From NCBI GenBank assembly GCA_036501365.1, contig DASYAL010000074.1, forward strand, positions 62,001-126,000: a stretch of 64,000 nucleotides of DNA, in the 5' to 3' direction. This DNA comes from CAIKMD01 sp036501365. GTDB taxonomy: Bacteria > Pseudomonadota > Alphaproteobacteria > ATCC43930 > CGMCC-115725. Below the pieces are notes generated by a model. That model was not told the DNA's origin. It saw only the letters and a list, made by a program, of their open reading frames with translations, and ran no database searches. Every line of letters begins with the position of its first letter. Positions within the stretch are counted from its first letter, which is position 1. A program made the translations under genes and the position numbers. Shown here piece after piece: positions 16,510 through 24,637 of the stretch.

Positions 16510-16977
16510 ATGCCCGGAAAGATCGACCAGCGCCTCGCCGAGCTGAAGCTTGAGCTGCCGAACCCCGCCGCACCCGTCGCCAATTACATCCCGGCGGTAC
16601 GCAGCGGCAATCTGCTCTTCCTGTCCGGGCAGATCTGCCAGTGGAACGGCGAGCGCCGCTTTGTCGGCAAGCTCGGCGCCGAGATCGCGCTCGAACAGGG
16701 CAAGGAGGCCGGCAAACTCTGCGGCCTCAATCTCCTTGCCCAGGCCAAGCGCGCGCTCGACGGCGATCTCGACCGCGTCGTCCGCGTCGTGCGTCTCGGC
16801 GGTTTCGTCAACGCCGTGCCAGGCTTCGGCGACCAGCCGCAGGTCGTCAATGGCGCTTCCGATCTGATGGTCGCGGTGTTCGGCGAGGCCGGCCGTCACG
16901 CGCGCACCGCGGTCGGGGTCGGCTCGCTGCCGGGCGGCGTCGCGGTCGAGGTCGATGCGGTCTTCGAGGTGCGCTAG
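16510..16977 (+). CDS. RidA (YjgF/UK114) family protein
   Basis: The 155-residue protein has the Rid fold: VRSGNLLFLSGQIC near the N-terminus, then VRVVRLGGFVNAVPGF and a C-terminal ARTAVGVGSLPGGVAVEVDAVFEV. The RidA substrate-binding Arg falls in GRHARTAVGV. Members deaminate reactive enamine/imine intermediates or act in purine and amine catabolism. GGAG precedes the start. Its stop TAG directly abuts the ATG of the next gene, so the two are translationally coupled. Confidence 0.9.
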   Translation: MPGKIDQRLAELKLELPNPAAPVANYIPAVRSGNLLFLSGQICQWNGERRFVGKLGAEIALEQGKEAGKLCGLNLLAQAKRALDGDLDRVVRVVRLGGFVNAVPGFGDQPQVVNGASDLMVAVFGEAGRHARTAVGVGSLPGGVAVEVDAVFEVR

Positions 16978-18141
16978 ATGGCGGATGGCGGCGAGCGGCT
17001 GACCGTCCGGATCGTCGACGATCTCGCGACCATTCCCGCCGCCGCCTGGGATGCCTGCGCCGGCGCCGACAATCCCTTCGTCTCTCACGCCTTCCTGCAG
17101 GCGCTCGAGGAGTCCGGTTCGGCGACGCGCGAGACCGGTTGGCTGCCGCAGCATGTGATGATCGAGGGTGAGGACAAGCGCATCCTCGGCGCAGTGCCGA
17201 TGTATCTCAAGAGTCATTCTTACGGCGAATACATCTTCGACCACGGCTGGGCCTCGGGCTACGAGCGGGCCGGCGGACGCTATTACCCGAAGCTCCTCGC
17301 CGCGGTGCCGTTCACGCCGGCGACCGGGCCGCGGCTGCTGCTCCATCCCGCCGCCGGCCCCGAGATCGCCGATACCCTGATCGCGGCGATGGTCGAGATC
17401 GCGAAGGCGCGCAAGGTCTCCTCGCTGCACGTCAACTTCCCGCGCCACGAGGAATGGCAAAGGCTCGGCGATGCCGGCTTCCTGCAGCGCCTCGGCCGCC
17501 AGTTCCATTGGGAGAACGATGGCTACCAGAGCTTCGACGATTTCCTCGAAGCGCTGAACGCGCGCAAGCGCAAGCAGATCCGGCGCGAGCGTCGCGATTC
17601 CGTGGACGGCGGCATCGAGATCGAAACCCTTACCGGCGATACGCTGAAGCCCGAGCATTGGGACATATTCTTCCGCTTCTACATGTCGACGTCGGATCGC
17701 AAATGGGGCTCGGCCTATCTGACGCGCGAATTCTTCGACCTGCTGCATCGACGCATGGCGGATAAGGTCGTGCTGATTATGGCGCGGAAAGGCGCGCGCT
17801 GGATCGGCGGCGCGCTCAACCTTCTCGGGAGCGATACGCTCTATGGCCGTAATTGGGGTTGCAACGGCGACTACCCGTTCCTGCATTTCGAAGTCTGCTA
17901 TTACCGCGCGATCGATTTCGCGATCGCGCGCGGGCTGAAGCGCGTCGAGGCCGGCGCGCAAGGCCAGCACAAGATCCAGCGCGGCTACCTGCCCTCGCCG
18001 ACTTACAGCGCGCACTGGATCCGCGATCCCGGCTTCGAGCGAGCGGTCGCCGATTTCTGCGCGCGCGAACGGCGCGCCATCGAAAGCGAGATGGAAGAGC
18101 TCGAAGAAGGCCTGTCGCCCTTCAAGCGCGAAACGGACTAG
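16978..18141 (+). CDS. GNAT/FemAB-like protein, DUF482 family
   Basis: The 387-residue cytosolic protein belongs to DUF482 (peptidogalycan biosynthesis family). It has two GNAT-like halves, with blocks NPFVSHAFLQALEESGS, YGEYIFDHGWASGYER, YQSFDDFLEALNARKRKQIRRER, GGALNLLGSDTLYGRNWGC and the C-terminal VEAGAQGQHKIQRGYLP. Such proteins transfer acyl or aminoacyl groups, but no substrate is established. It starts immediately after the ridA stop, so the two genes form an operon. Confidence 0.88.
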   Translation: MADGGERLTVRIVDDLATIPAAAWDACAGADNPFVSHAFLQALEESGSATRETGWLPQHVMIEGEDKRILGAVPMYLKSHSYGEYIFDHGWASGYERAGGRYYPKLLAAVPFTPATGPRLLLHPAAGPEIADTLIAAMVEIAKARKVSSLHVNFPRHEEWQRLGDAGFLQRLGRQFHWENDGYQSFDDFLEALNARKRKQIRRERRDSVDGGIEIETLTGDTLKPEHWDIFFRFYMSTSDRKWGSAYLTREFFDLLHRRMADKVVLIMARKGARWIGGALNLLGSDTLYGRNWGCNGDYPFLHFEVCYYRAIDFAIARGLKRVEAGAQGQHKIQRGYLPSPTYSAHWIRDPGFERAVADFCARERRAIESEMEELEEGLSPFKRETD

Positions 18142-18213
18142 ATCGGCACACCACACTTCGGTGTCTTCGATCTCGGGCAAGAGTCCAAAATCATCAATTC
18201 GGCGTAAACCATC

Positions 18214-18229
18214 CGCATTCGCGAGTGCG
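18214..18229. other. 16-bp near-palindrome in the 18142-18374 gap
   Basis: CGCATTCGCGAGTGCG is self-complementary except for one T/G pair. The gap of about 230 bp is less GC-rich than its neighbours and has no other gene I can support. The sequence after the palindrome (GCGAAAATCTCACCAC) resembles segments in the gaps near 15650 and 43785. Confidence 0.25.
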
Positions 18230-18374
18230 CGCGAAAATCTCACCACAAGAGTGCGTGGGCTGATATTGCCGAAAAGAATGACCTGATATAGAATTTGAAT
18301 GGCCCAGAAACAGCGGGTTTATCGTGGGTATTGCGTCATCTCGATGACGAGAGACGCGGGGGTGATGGGGACTG

Positions 18375-18581
18375 ATGAAGACGCACGAAGAAAACGAGAT
18401 GGATCCGGTCAACAATGTCGAGCCGTTGCAAGAGCCGTTGCTGGCGCCTTATCTGGCGCTCGATCGGCTTCTGCGTTATGCGCGCAGCGAGGCCCTCAGT
18501 CAGCATCGCGAGAAAGCGGCAAGCCTGATCGAGGCAGCCATCGTTTCGCTGTCTGACACCGCGGTCCTCTCGAAGCATTGA
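18375..18581 (+). CDS. Small hypothetical protein
   Basis: The 68-residue acidic protein (MKTHEENEMDPVNNVEPLQE...) is predicted to be helical and has no signal peptide or Cys. The C-terminal half, LDRLLRYARSEALSQHREKA, could form an amphipathic helix. GGGG precedes the start; ATG at 18399 is an alternative. It is not similar to any family I know. A coding call rests on the clean frame and ribosome-binding site in an otherwise less GC-rich region. Confidence 0.55.
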   Translation: MKTHEENEMDPVNNVEPLQEPLLAPYLALDRLLRYARSEALSQHREKAASLIEAAIVSLSDTAVLSKH

Positions 18582-18662
18582 GAAGGCTGTCGCCGCCCGC
18601 ATAGCGGCGGCTAGAATGCTCCCGCGGGCCCCGGCAAGGCGGCGCCGAGGGAGGATAATTTC

Positions 18663-19673
18663 ATGCGAGCGCTACTGCGATTGGGCGTGCTGCTGGCGGT
18701 CTTGGCGGCCGCCCCGGCGGCACGCGCGGATGAGCGGGTGCTGCTCTTCGCCACCACCAACGTCCCGACCGCGCATCTGAACGCGCAGTTCCTGCATCCC
18801 TGGGCCGAGGCCATCAACGCCGACGGCAAGGGCGCCGTCCAACTCGACATCCGCGACGGCACGGCGATTGCCAACGTCGCCAATTATTACGATCGTGTGA
18901 CAACCGGCGTGGTGCAGATCTCCTGGGGTCTCCTCAGCACGGTGGCCGGCAGGTTCCCGCGCGCCGAGGTGGCAAGCCTGCCCTTCATGGCGAAGACCGC
19001 GGCGGACGGCTCGCAGGCGCTGTGGCGGCTCGACAAAGAAGGGATGCTGGGCGACGAATTCGCCGATCTCCATCCGCTGATGCTGATCGCGCTGACGCCT
19101 TCGGGCATCCATATGTCGCATCCGCTCAAATCGCTCGACACTCTCGGCGGCGCGAAGCTGGTCGTCGCCTCGAAGGTCAATGCCGACGCGATCACGCTGC
19201 TCGGCGGCGCGCCGCTGTCGATCCCTTTGAGCGACATGTACGAGGCGATCCAGCGCGGCACCGCCGACGGCGCCGCCGTCGCCTGGACCTCGTTCGATCC
19301 GTTCCATCTCGCCGAGGTCACGAATTATCACGTCGACACGCGGTTGGGGACTTCGACCGCGATGATGTTCATGACCAAGGCGACTTGGGATTCACTGTCG
19401 CCGGCGGCGCAGCAAGCGCTCGATAAGCATGCCGGCGAGGCCGAAAGCCGCGCCTTCGGCGCGTGGTGGGACGGCGAGCGCAAGGCCGGCAAGGACAACA
19501 CCATCGCGCGCGGCGACAAGCGCACGATCGTCGAGCTGACGCCGGAGCAGACCGCCGCCTGGCAAAAGAAGCTCGAGCCGCTGATCGACAATTGGGCGAA
19601 GAACGCGCCCGACGGCGAGAAGGTGCTTGCCGGCTATCGTGCCGAGCTCGCCAAGATCGAGGCTGGGAATTGA
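18663..19673 (+). CDS. TRAP-type solute-binding protein (DctP family)
   Basis: The 336-residue protein has a signal peptide (MRALLRLGVLLAVLAAAPAARA) and a DctP fold: LDIRDGTAIANVANYYDRVTTG, VASLPFMAKTA, the conserved region after GGAPLSIPLSDMYEAIQRGT, and a C-terminal helix. It would bind a carboxylate-type substrate in the periplasm for a DctQM permease. No DctQ or DctM gene is present on either side, so it is an orphan binding protein. GGGAGGATAATTTC precedes the start. The next gene overlaps its stop. Confidence 0.87.
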   Translation: MRALLRLGVLLAVLAAAPAARADERVLLFATTNVPTAHLNAQFLHPWAEAINADGKGAVQLDIRDGTAIANVANYYDRVTTGVVQISWGLLSTVAGRFPRAEVASLPFMAKTAADGSQALWRLDKEGMLGDEFADLHPLMLIALTPSGIHMSHPLKSLDTLGGAKLVVASKVNADAITLLGGAPLSIPLSDMYEAIQRGTADGAAVAWTSFDPFHLAEVTNYHVDTRLGTSTAMMFMTKATWDSLSPAAQQALDKHAGEAESRAFGAWWDGERKAGKDNTIARGDKRTIVELTPEQTAAWQKKLEPLIDNWAKNAPDGEKVLAGYRAELAKIEAGN

Positions 19674-20386
19674 GCACCGCGTACGAGCGCGCCGCGCGCG
19701 AATTCGCGCGCGGCATCGCCGATGACTGGCAGCACCGGCTCGGCGATCGCCTGCTCGGCGTCTATTTCATCGGCAGCCTCGCCCATGGTGGCTTCAGCGA
19801 CCGCTACAGCGATATCGATATGGGGCTGACCAGCGAAGACGGCGTGACGCAGGCGGAAATCGACGCGATGCGCGCGCACGCCAAGGCGCTGGCGCCGGCG
19901 CTCGCCGCGAAATTGTCGCTGTTCTGGAGCGACCGCGGCTTCGCCATCGGCCGCTTCCCGCCGCTCGATCGGCTCGATTATCTCGACCACGCCGAGTCGC
20001 TCATCGAGCGCGAACGCGCCCGCCCGCCGCGGCCGAGCCTCGGCAACGTGCGCGCCTATCTCTCCGGCCAGCCGCTCAATGCCTGGCGCGAGCAGATCGC
20101 GCGCGTCACCGCGCTGCCGGCGCTCGGCGATGCCACGCGCAGGACCTATATCCGCGCGCTCCTCTATCCGGCGCGCTTCCTCTATAGCTGGGAAACCGGT
20201 CGCATGGCCTCGAACGACGACGCGGTCGCGTTCCTGCACGAGCAACGACAGGAGGGGCTCGATCTCGATCTCATCGATCGCGCGCTCGCCTGCCGCCGCG
20301 CCGAGCGCGATCCCGACGCGCTCTTCGCCGAGCGAGGCAAGCTCGCCGGCCAGTTCGCGCTCTGCGCCCGAATCGCGGAAGGATGA
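19670..20386 (+). CDS. Nucleotidyltransferase domain protein
   Basis: The protein of about 238 residues starts with a nucleotidyltransferase core, YFIGSLAHGGFSDRYSDIDM, the GS-x-D-x-D metal/NTP-binding motif of DNA polymerase beta-like transferases (AadA, KNT, MNT types). The C-terminal half is helical and ends in ERGKLAGQFALCAR, similar in layout to aminoglycoside adenylyltransferases. Start is most likely TTG at 19670, which overlaps the DctP stop as TTGA and has GGGA upstream. The substrate could be a small molecule or a protein. Confidence 0.72.
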   Translation: MSTAYERAAREFARGIADDWQHRLGDRLLGVYFIGSLAHGGFSDRYSDIDMGLTSEDGVTQAEIDAMRAHAKALAPALAAKLSLFWSDRGFAIGRFPPLDRLDYLDHAESLIERERARPPRPSLGNVRAYLSGQPLNAWREQIARVTALPALGDATRRTYIRALLYPARFLYSWETGRMASNDDAVAFLHEQRQEGLDLDLIDRALACRRAERDPDALFAERGKLAGQFALCARIAEG

Positions 20387-20391
20387 CGATC

Positions 20392-21036
20392 ATGCCGCTG
20401 CCGCCAGGTCCCGACATCAAGACATCGGCGCTGATCGTCGTCGATATGCAGAACGACTTCGTGCATCCGGAGGGCGGCTTCGCGCATCGCGCGCGCGAGA
20501 ATCCGGAAGCGAAGATCGACATGCCGTTCCTCATGGGCACGATCGAGCCGGCGGCGCGCCTCGCCGCGGCCTTCCGCAAGGCGGGCCGGCCGGTGGTCTA
20601 CGTCGCGCATGTGCTGAAGCCCGATTATTCCGACGCTCAATTCCCGTATTGGCGTGCGACCCGCGGCTCGCTCTCGAGCAACCGCACCTTCATCACCGAG
20701 GGGACGTGGGGCGTGCAGATCATCGACGCGCTGAAGCCGAAGGACGGCGAGCATCTCGTCGTCAAGAAAGGCTTCGGTGGCTTCTCGAACACGCCGCTCG
20801 ACACCATCTTGCGCAATCTCGGCGTGACCACCTGCGTCGTTTGTGGCGTCACCACCTGCGTCTGCGTCTCGACCACGGTGCGCGGCGGCGTCGAGCACAA
20901 TTACCGCATGATCCTCGCGCGCGACGCGGTCGCCGAGGTCCATCGCGACACCCATGAGGCCGAGCTCAAGACGATGCAGCGCGTCTTCGCCGAGGTGAAA
21001 ACCGTCGACGAGATAGCCGCGATGCTGGTCGGATAG
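20392..21036 (+). CDS. Cysteine hydrolase, isochorismatase-like family
   Basis: The 214-residue enzyme has the family's Asp-Lys-Cys triad: Asp in ALIVVDMQNDF, Lys in VVKKGFGGFSNTPLD, and nucleophilic Cys in VCGVTTCVCVSTTVR, followed by the usual His-containing tail. Family members hydrolyse amides such as N-carbamoylsarcosine, biuret, ureidoacrylate or nicotinamide. ATG at 20392 is preferred for its spacing from GGAAGGA; ATG 20383 would overlap the upstream stop. It follows the nucleotidyltransferase and precedes an MFS transporter on the same strand. Confidence 0.87.
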   Translation: MPLPPGPDIKTSALIVVDMQNDFVHPEGGFAHRARENPEAKIDMPFLMGTIEPAARLAAAFRKAGRPVVYVAHVLKPDYSDAQFPYWRATRGSLSSNRTFITEGTWGVQIIDALKPKDGEHLVVKKGFGGFSNTPLDTILRNLGVTTCVVCGVTTCVCVSTTVRGGVEHNYRMILARDAVAEVHRDTHEAELKTMQRVFAEVKTVDEIAAMLVG

Positions 21037-21112
21037 CGGCTTCGCGCCCATCCGTGCTAGGTTTCGCGGCAACGCGACACGTTGCGAAAAGCGATTGGAG
21101 CAGGAGGAAACG

Positions 21113-22531
21113 ATGGCGACCAGCAACCCAGCCGATGCCCAGATCGTCGCCCGGATCGAACGGCTGCCGCTTTCGTCTTGGCACGGCAAGATCGGCCTCG
21201 TCATCGGCACCGGATTCTTCTTCGACGCCTTCGATGCGATGGCGATCGCCTACACCCTGCCCATCCTGGTCGGGCTCTGGCATCTCGCGCCCAGCCAGAT
21301 CGGCTTCGTGATCTCGATCGGCTTCGCCGGCCAGCTCGTCGGCTCGCTGTTCTTCGGCTGGCTCGCCGAGAAGATCGGCCGCGTCCCCTGCGCGATTATC
21401 GCCCTGGCGATCTTCTCGGTGATGAGTCTTGCCTGCGCCTTCACCTGGGATCTGACCTCGATGGCGGTGGCGCGCTTCGTCCAGGGCTTGGGGCTCGGCG
21501 CCGAAATCCCCGTCCTCGCGACCTATGTCAACGAGCTCGCCAGCGCGAAGCGCCGCGGCCGTTTCGCCATCTCCTATCAGGCGATGTTCGCGCTCGGCCT
21601 GCCGATCACGGCTTTCCTCGGCGCCTGGATCGTGCCGAGCTTCGGCTGGCAATGGATGTTCATCATCGGCGCCGCGCCGGCGCTGATCGTTTTGCCGTTC
21701 ATGTGGCGGCTGCCGGAATCGCCGCGCTGGCTCGCCAATCACGGCCGCGCCGAGGAGGCCGACCGCGTTTTGAGCCGCATCGAAGCGATCATCTCGAAGA
21801 ACGGCGCCAAGCCCCTGCCTCCAGTTCCCGCTGCGGCGCCGGTCGCCGCGCGCGGCGAGACGCACATCGGTGGTCTCTTCCGCGGCATCTACTTGAAGCG
21901 CACGCTGACGGTTTGGGCGATGTGGTTCTGTACCTACATCGTCACTTTCGGCGTGCTCACCTGGGCGCCGACCCTGTGGCGCACGGTCTATCACCTCTCG
22001 GTGCAGGACGCGCTGACCTATACCTCGATCCTCGCGCTGATCGTCGCGCCCGGCCTCGTCGTCACCGTTCTGCTGATCGATGTGATCGGCCGGCGGAAGC
22101 TCTTCATGATCGGACTCTTCTGCGGCGCGCTGCCGATGCTGTTCCTCGCGATCCGCCCCGATCTACCGGCCTTCACGACCATGCTGCTGATGGCCTCCTC
22201 GCAATTCTTCATCGGCATGCTGGCGCTTGCGCTCAGCACCTATACCGCCGAGCTCTATCCGACCGAGCTGCGCGCGCTCGGCGGCGGCTTCGGCAATGCT
22301 TGGCTGCGCATCGGCTCGATCGCGGGCCCCGCTTTCATCGGCGCGGTCCTGCCGCTTGCCGGCCTCCAAGCCGTGTTCCTGGCTTTCGGCCTCTTCGCGC
22401 TTGCGGGTGGCATCGTCACGGCGCTCTTTGCCATCGAGAGCAATGGGAAACTGCTGGAGCAGCTCTCGCCCTCGCTGCCCCCGCGCGGTACGCCACTGAG
22501 CGCCGCGCAACCTGCCGCCGGCGACGACTAG
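21113..22531 (+). CDS. MFS transporter, metabolite:H+ symporter type
   Basis: The 472-residue, twelve-helix transporter has the signatures FFFDAFDAMAIAYTLPIL, FFGWLAEKIGRVPCAI, ARFVQGLGLGAEIPVLATYV and LPESPRWLANHGRAEEA, typical of sugar/aromatic-acid-type MFS symporters. AGGAGG lies five bases before the ATG at 21113. It is 76 bp downstream of the isochorismatase-like gene and may import the amide that enzyme hydrolyses; this link is inferred from position only. Confidence 0.87.
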   Translation: MATSNPADAQIVARIERLPLSSWHGKIGLVIGTGFFFDAFDAMAIAYTLPILVGLWHLAPSQIGFVISIGFAGQLVGSLFFGWLAEKIGRVPCAIIALAIFSVMSLACAFTWDLTSMAVARFVQGLGLGAEIPVLATYVNELASAKRRGRFAISYQAMFALGLPITAFLGAWIVPSFGWQWMFIIGAAPALIVLPFMWRLPESPRWLANHGRAEEADRVLSRIEAIISKNGAKPLPPVPAAAPVAARGETHIGGLFRGIYLKRTLTVWAMWFCTYIVTFGVLTWAPTLWRTVYHLSVQDALTYTSILALIVAPGLVVTVLLIDVIGRRKLFMIGLFCGALPMLFLAIRPDLPAFTTMLLMASSQFFIGMLALALSTYTAELYPTELRALGGGFGNAWLRIGSIAGPAFIGAVLPLAGLQAVFLAFGLFALAGGIVTALFAIESNGKLLEQLSPSLPPRGTPLSAAQPAAGDD

Positions 22532-22607
22532 CGTAGCACTCGCGAGCGCCGAATCTTCAGGCGCGAGCTGTCGTGCGAAGCCGCTGCTTGAAGACGCTTC
22601 GCAAGAC

Positions 22608-22634
22608 GCCAACGGCCTAGGCTCGGGCGTTGGC
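22608..22634 (+). terminator. Weak terminator-like hairpin
   Basis: GCCAACG (22608-22614) pairs with CGTTGGC (22628-22634) across a 13-base loop and is followed by TTTGCTT. It lies 77 bp after the MFS stop. The stem is short and the loop long, so termination is uncertain. Confidence 0.35.
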
Positions 22635-22645
22635 TTTGCTTCGCG

Positions 22646-22754
22646 CTAGAGCGCTTCGAGCGCGCCGACGAACACCACCGGCCCTGTCGGCTGATGCGGG
22701 TTGGGCAAGCCGCCCGGCGGCTCGACGCTGATCGTGAAGGTCGCGCCAGCTGGC
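22646..22754 (-). pseudogene. Remnant of an anti-sigma factor (RskA-type), C-terminal end only
   Basis: Read on the minus strand from 22754, the frame gives PAGATFTISVEPPGGLPNPH and then QPTGPVVFVGALEAL followed by TAG (22648-22646). This is the characteristic C-terminus of anti-sigma-K (RskA) domains, usually SxEPxGGxPTGxPTGPV (family knowledge). The rest of the gene, including the membrane helix and N-terminal sigma-binding part, is absent. The homology stops at about 22745-22754, at a 10-bp palindrome, where a fasciclin remnant begins in the opposite direction. Confidence 0.72.
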
Positions 22755-22970
22755 CGGCTCGATTCGAAGGCGCTCGATCAGCAGATCATGAGCGGCGGCG
22801 GCCGGACGACGCTCAAGACCGTCGAAGGCGACATGCTCACCGTCACCGGCAGCAGCAAGATGCTCTCTCTCGCCGACGCCAAGGGCAACAGCGCGATGGT
22901 GACGATCGCCGACGTCTAGCAGAGCAACGGTGTTATCCTGGTTGTCGATAAAGTGCTGATGCCCAATTAA
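22745..22970 (+). pseudogene. Remnant of a fasciclin-domain protein with an in-frame stop
   Basis: From 22745 the plus-strand frame reads APAGRLDSKALDQQI, then TTLKTVEGDMLTVT and AMVTIADV, stops at TAG (22917-22919), and continues QSNGVILVVDKVLMPN to TAA (22968-22970). This is the second half of a fasciclin (FAS1) domain, with the FAS1 end block (ADV-x2-SNGVIxVxDxVL) split by the stop. The first half of the domain and any signal peptide are missing. With the adjoining anti-sigma remnant it marks a deletion between two divergent genes. Confidence 0.8.
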
Positions 22971-23046
22971 AGATAGGGCATCGCCGCCGGGCGGAGGGCT
23001 TCCCCCTGCCGATCCGCCCGGCCATCGCCCGCCGCATGGGAGCGCC

Positions 23047-23865
23047 ATGACCGAGCACCGCCTCGTCTACCGCCATCGACTCTGGGTGCGGGTGACGCAT
23101 TGGATCAATGTCATCTGCATGACCGGCTTGCTGATGAGCGGGCTGCAGATCTTCAACGCCCATCCCGCGCTCTATTGGGGCGATTATTCGGATTTCGACG
23201 CGCCGATCTTCGCGATCGGCGAAGGACAGAGCGCGCAGGGCCAAGTCGAGGGCGTGACCACCATCGCCGGCCATTCCTACAATACGACCGGCCTGCTGGG
23301 CCTTTCGGGCGATCCGCGCGATCCCGATTCGGCGCGCGCTTTCCCGTCCTGGGCGACCCTGCCGAGCGATCTCTGGCTCGCCCGCGGGCGGCGCTGGCAT
23401 TTCTTCTTCGCCTGGCTTTTCGTCGTCAACGGTCTGGTCTACGGCATTTCCTCGCTGATCGGCCGCCATCTGCGGCGCGACCTCGTGCCCTCGTCTTCCG
23501 AGCTTGGCCATGTCGGCCGCTCGCTCTGGGATCACCTCCGGCTGCGCTTCCCCAAAGGCGAAGACGCGAAGCGCTACAACGTCATCCAGAAGCTGACCTA
23601 TCTGCTGGTCGCTTTCGTGCTCGGGCCGGTGATGATCCTCGCCGGGATCGCGATGTCGCCGCGGATGGACGCCAGCTATCCGATCCTTTTGGAGATTTTC
23701 GGCGGCCGGCAATCGGCGCGGACGATCCATTTCATCCTCGCCTTCTCGTTCCTCGGATTCGTGTTCATCCACCTCGTCATGGTCCTGGTCTCGGGCGTTT
23801 GGAACAATCTGCGCTCGATGATCACCGGCTGGTACGACATCGGAGACGATCATGAGAAAGTCTAA
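23047..23865 (+). CDS. Membrane cytochrome b (b561/PhsC-like) partner of the molybdoprotein
   Basis: The 272-residue protein has four to five membrane helices and begins YRHRLWVRVTHWINVICMTG, in which His residues can ligate haem b. Further candidate ligands are in RRWHFFFAWLFVVNG, RTIHFILAFSFLG and FIHLVMVLVSG. It resembles the b-type cytochrome membrane anchors of thiosulfate reductase, formate dehydrogenase and SoxCD/sulfite-dehydrogenase-like systems. It overlaps the next gene by 14 bp and probably passes electrons between the quinone pool and that periplasmic molybdoenzyme. Confidence 0.85.
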   Translation: MTEHRLVYRHRLWVRVTHWINVICMTGLLMSGLQIFNAHPALYWGDYSDFDAPIFAIGEGQSAQGQVEGVTTIAGHSYNTTGLLGLSGDPRDPDSARAFPSWATLPSDLWLARGRRWHFFFAWLFVVNGLVYGISSLIGRHLRRDLVPSSSELGHVGRSLWDHLRLRFPKGEDAKRYNVIQKLTYLLVAFVLGPVMILAGIAMSPRMDASYPILLEIFGGRQSARTIHFILAFSFLGFVFIHLVMVLVSGVWNNLRSMITGWYDIGDDHEKV

Positions 23866-24637
23866 GCCGCTCGCCCGCCGCGCCTTCCTTTCGCGCGCCG
23901 CCGCCGGCGCTTCCCTGCTGCCGCTCGCCGGCTGCGATCAGGGCTCGATGAGCGCGTGGTTCGACAACATCCTCGACAGCGCCGAGAGCGTGACGCGCTT
24001 CGTGCAGCGCGCCATCACCGGCCGCAACGCGCTCGCGCCCGAATACAGCGAGGCCGAGCTGTCCAAGCATTTCCGCGCCAACGGCACCACCGATCCCGAA
24101 GATTCCCGCTATCAGACATTGGCGAAGAAGGGCTTCGCCGATTGGCGGCTCGAAATCGGCGGCCTGGTCGAGCGGCCGATGCGTTTCTCACTCGCCGAGC
24201 TGCGCGCTTTCCCGGCGAAAACGCAGATCACGCGGCACGACTGCGTCGAAGGCTGGAGCTGCATCGGCAAATGGACGGGAGTGCATCTGGGCACCGTGCT
24301 CGATCAGGTGAAGCCGAAGCCGAGCGCGCGCTATGTCATGTTCTATTCCGCCGACCCGATGGAGCAGACGCTCGACGGCTCCGACAGCCGCTATTACGAG
24401 AGCATCGATCTCGCCGGCGCCTATCATCCGCAGACCATCCTTGCCTACGCAATGAACGACGCGACCTTGCCGATCCCTTACGGCGCGCCGCTGCGGCTGC
24501 GCGACGAGCGCCAGCTCGGCTACAAGATGGCGAAGTACATCATGCGTATCGAGCTGGTCGAGAGCTTCGCCAATATCCGCGGCGGCAAAGGCGGCTATTG
24601 GGAGGACCAGGGCTACGAGTGGTATGCCGGCATCTAG
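23852..24637 (+). CDS. Tat-exported molybdopterin-dependent oxidoreductase, putative lipoprotein
   Basis: The 261-residue protein carries a twin-arginine signal (ARRAFLSRAAAGASLLPLAGC) whose end LAGC is also a lipobox, so Cys28 may be lipidated. The mature part is the sulfite-oxidase-type molybdopterin domain: HDCVEGWSCIGKWTGVHLG, in which Cys131 is the expected molybdenum ligand, and LPIPYGAPLRLRDERQLGYKMAKYI. It lacks a dimerisation domain, like YedY (MsrP) and related short enzymes. It overlaps the cytochrome b gene, so the pair forms a two-component redox module. The substrate is unknown; sulfite or methionine sulfoxide are possibilities. Its stop shares CTAG with the convergent gene. Confidence 0.87.
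   Translation: MRKSKPLARRAFLSRAAAGASLLPLAGCDQGSMSAWFDNILDSAESVTRFVQRAITGRNALAPEYSEAELSKHFRANGTTDPEDSRYQTLAKKGFADWRLEIGGLVERPMRFSLAELRAFPAKTQITRHDCVEGWSCIGKWTGVHLGTVLDQVKPKPSARYVMFYSADPMEQTLDGSDSRYYESIDLAGAYHPQTILAYAMNDATLPIPYGAPLRLRDERQLGYKMAKYIMRIELVESFANIRGGKGGYWEDQGYEWYAGI

Noticed and set aside
16462..18246. Open frame of 594 codons antisense to ridA and the DUF482 gene
   Set aside because: Both plus-strand genes have clear family motifs; the antisense product has none.
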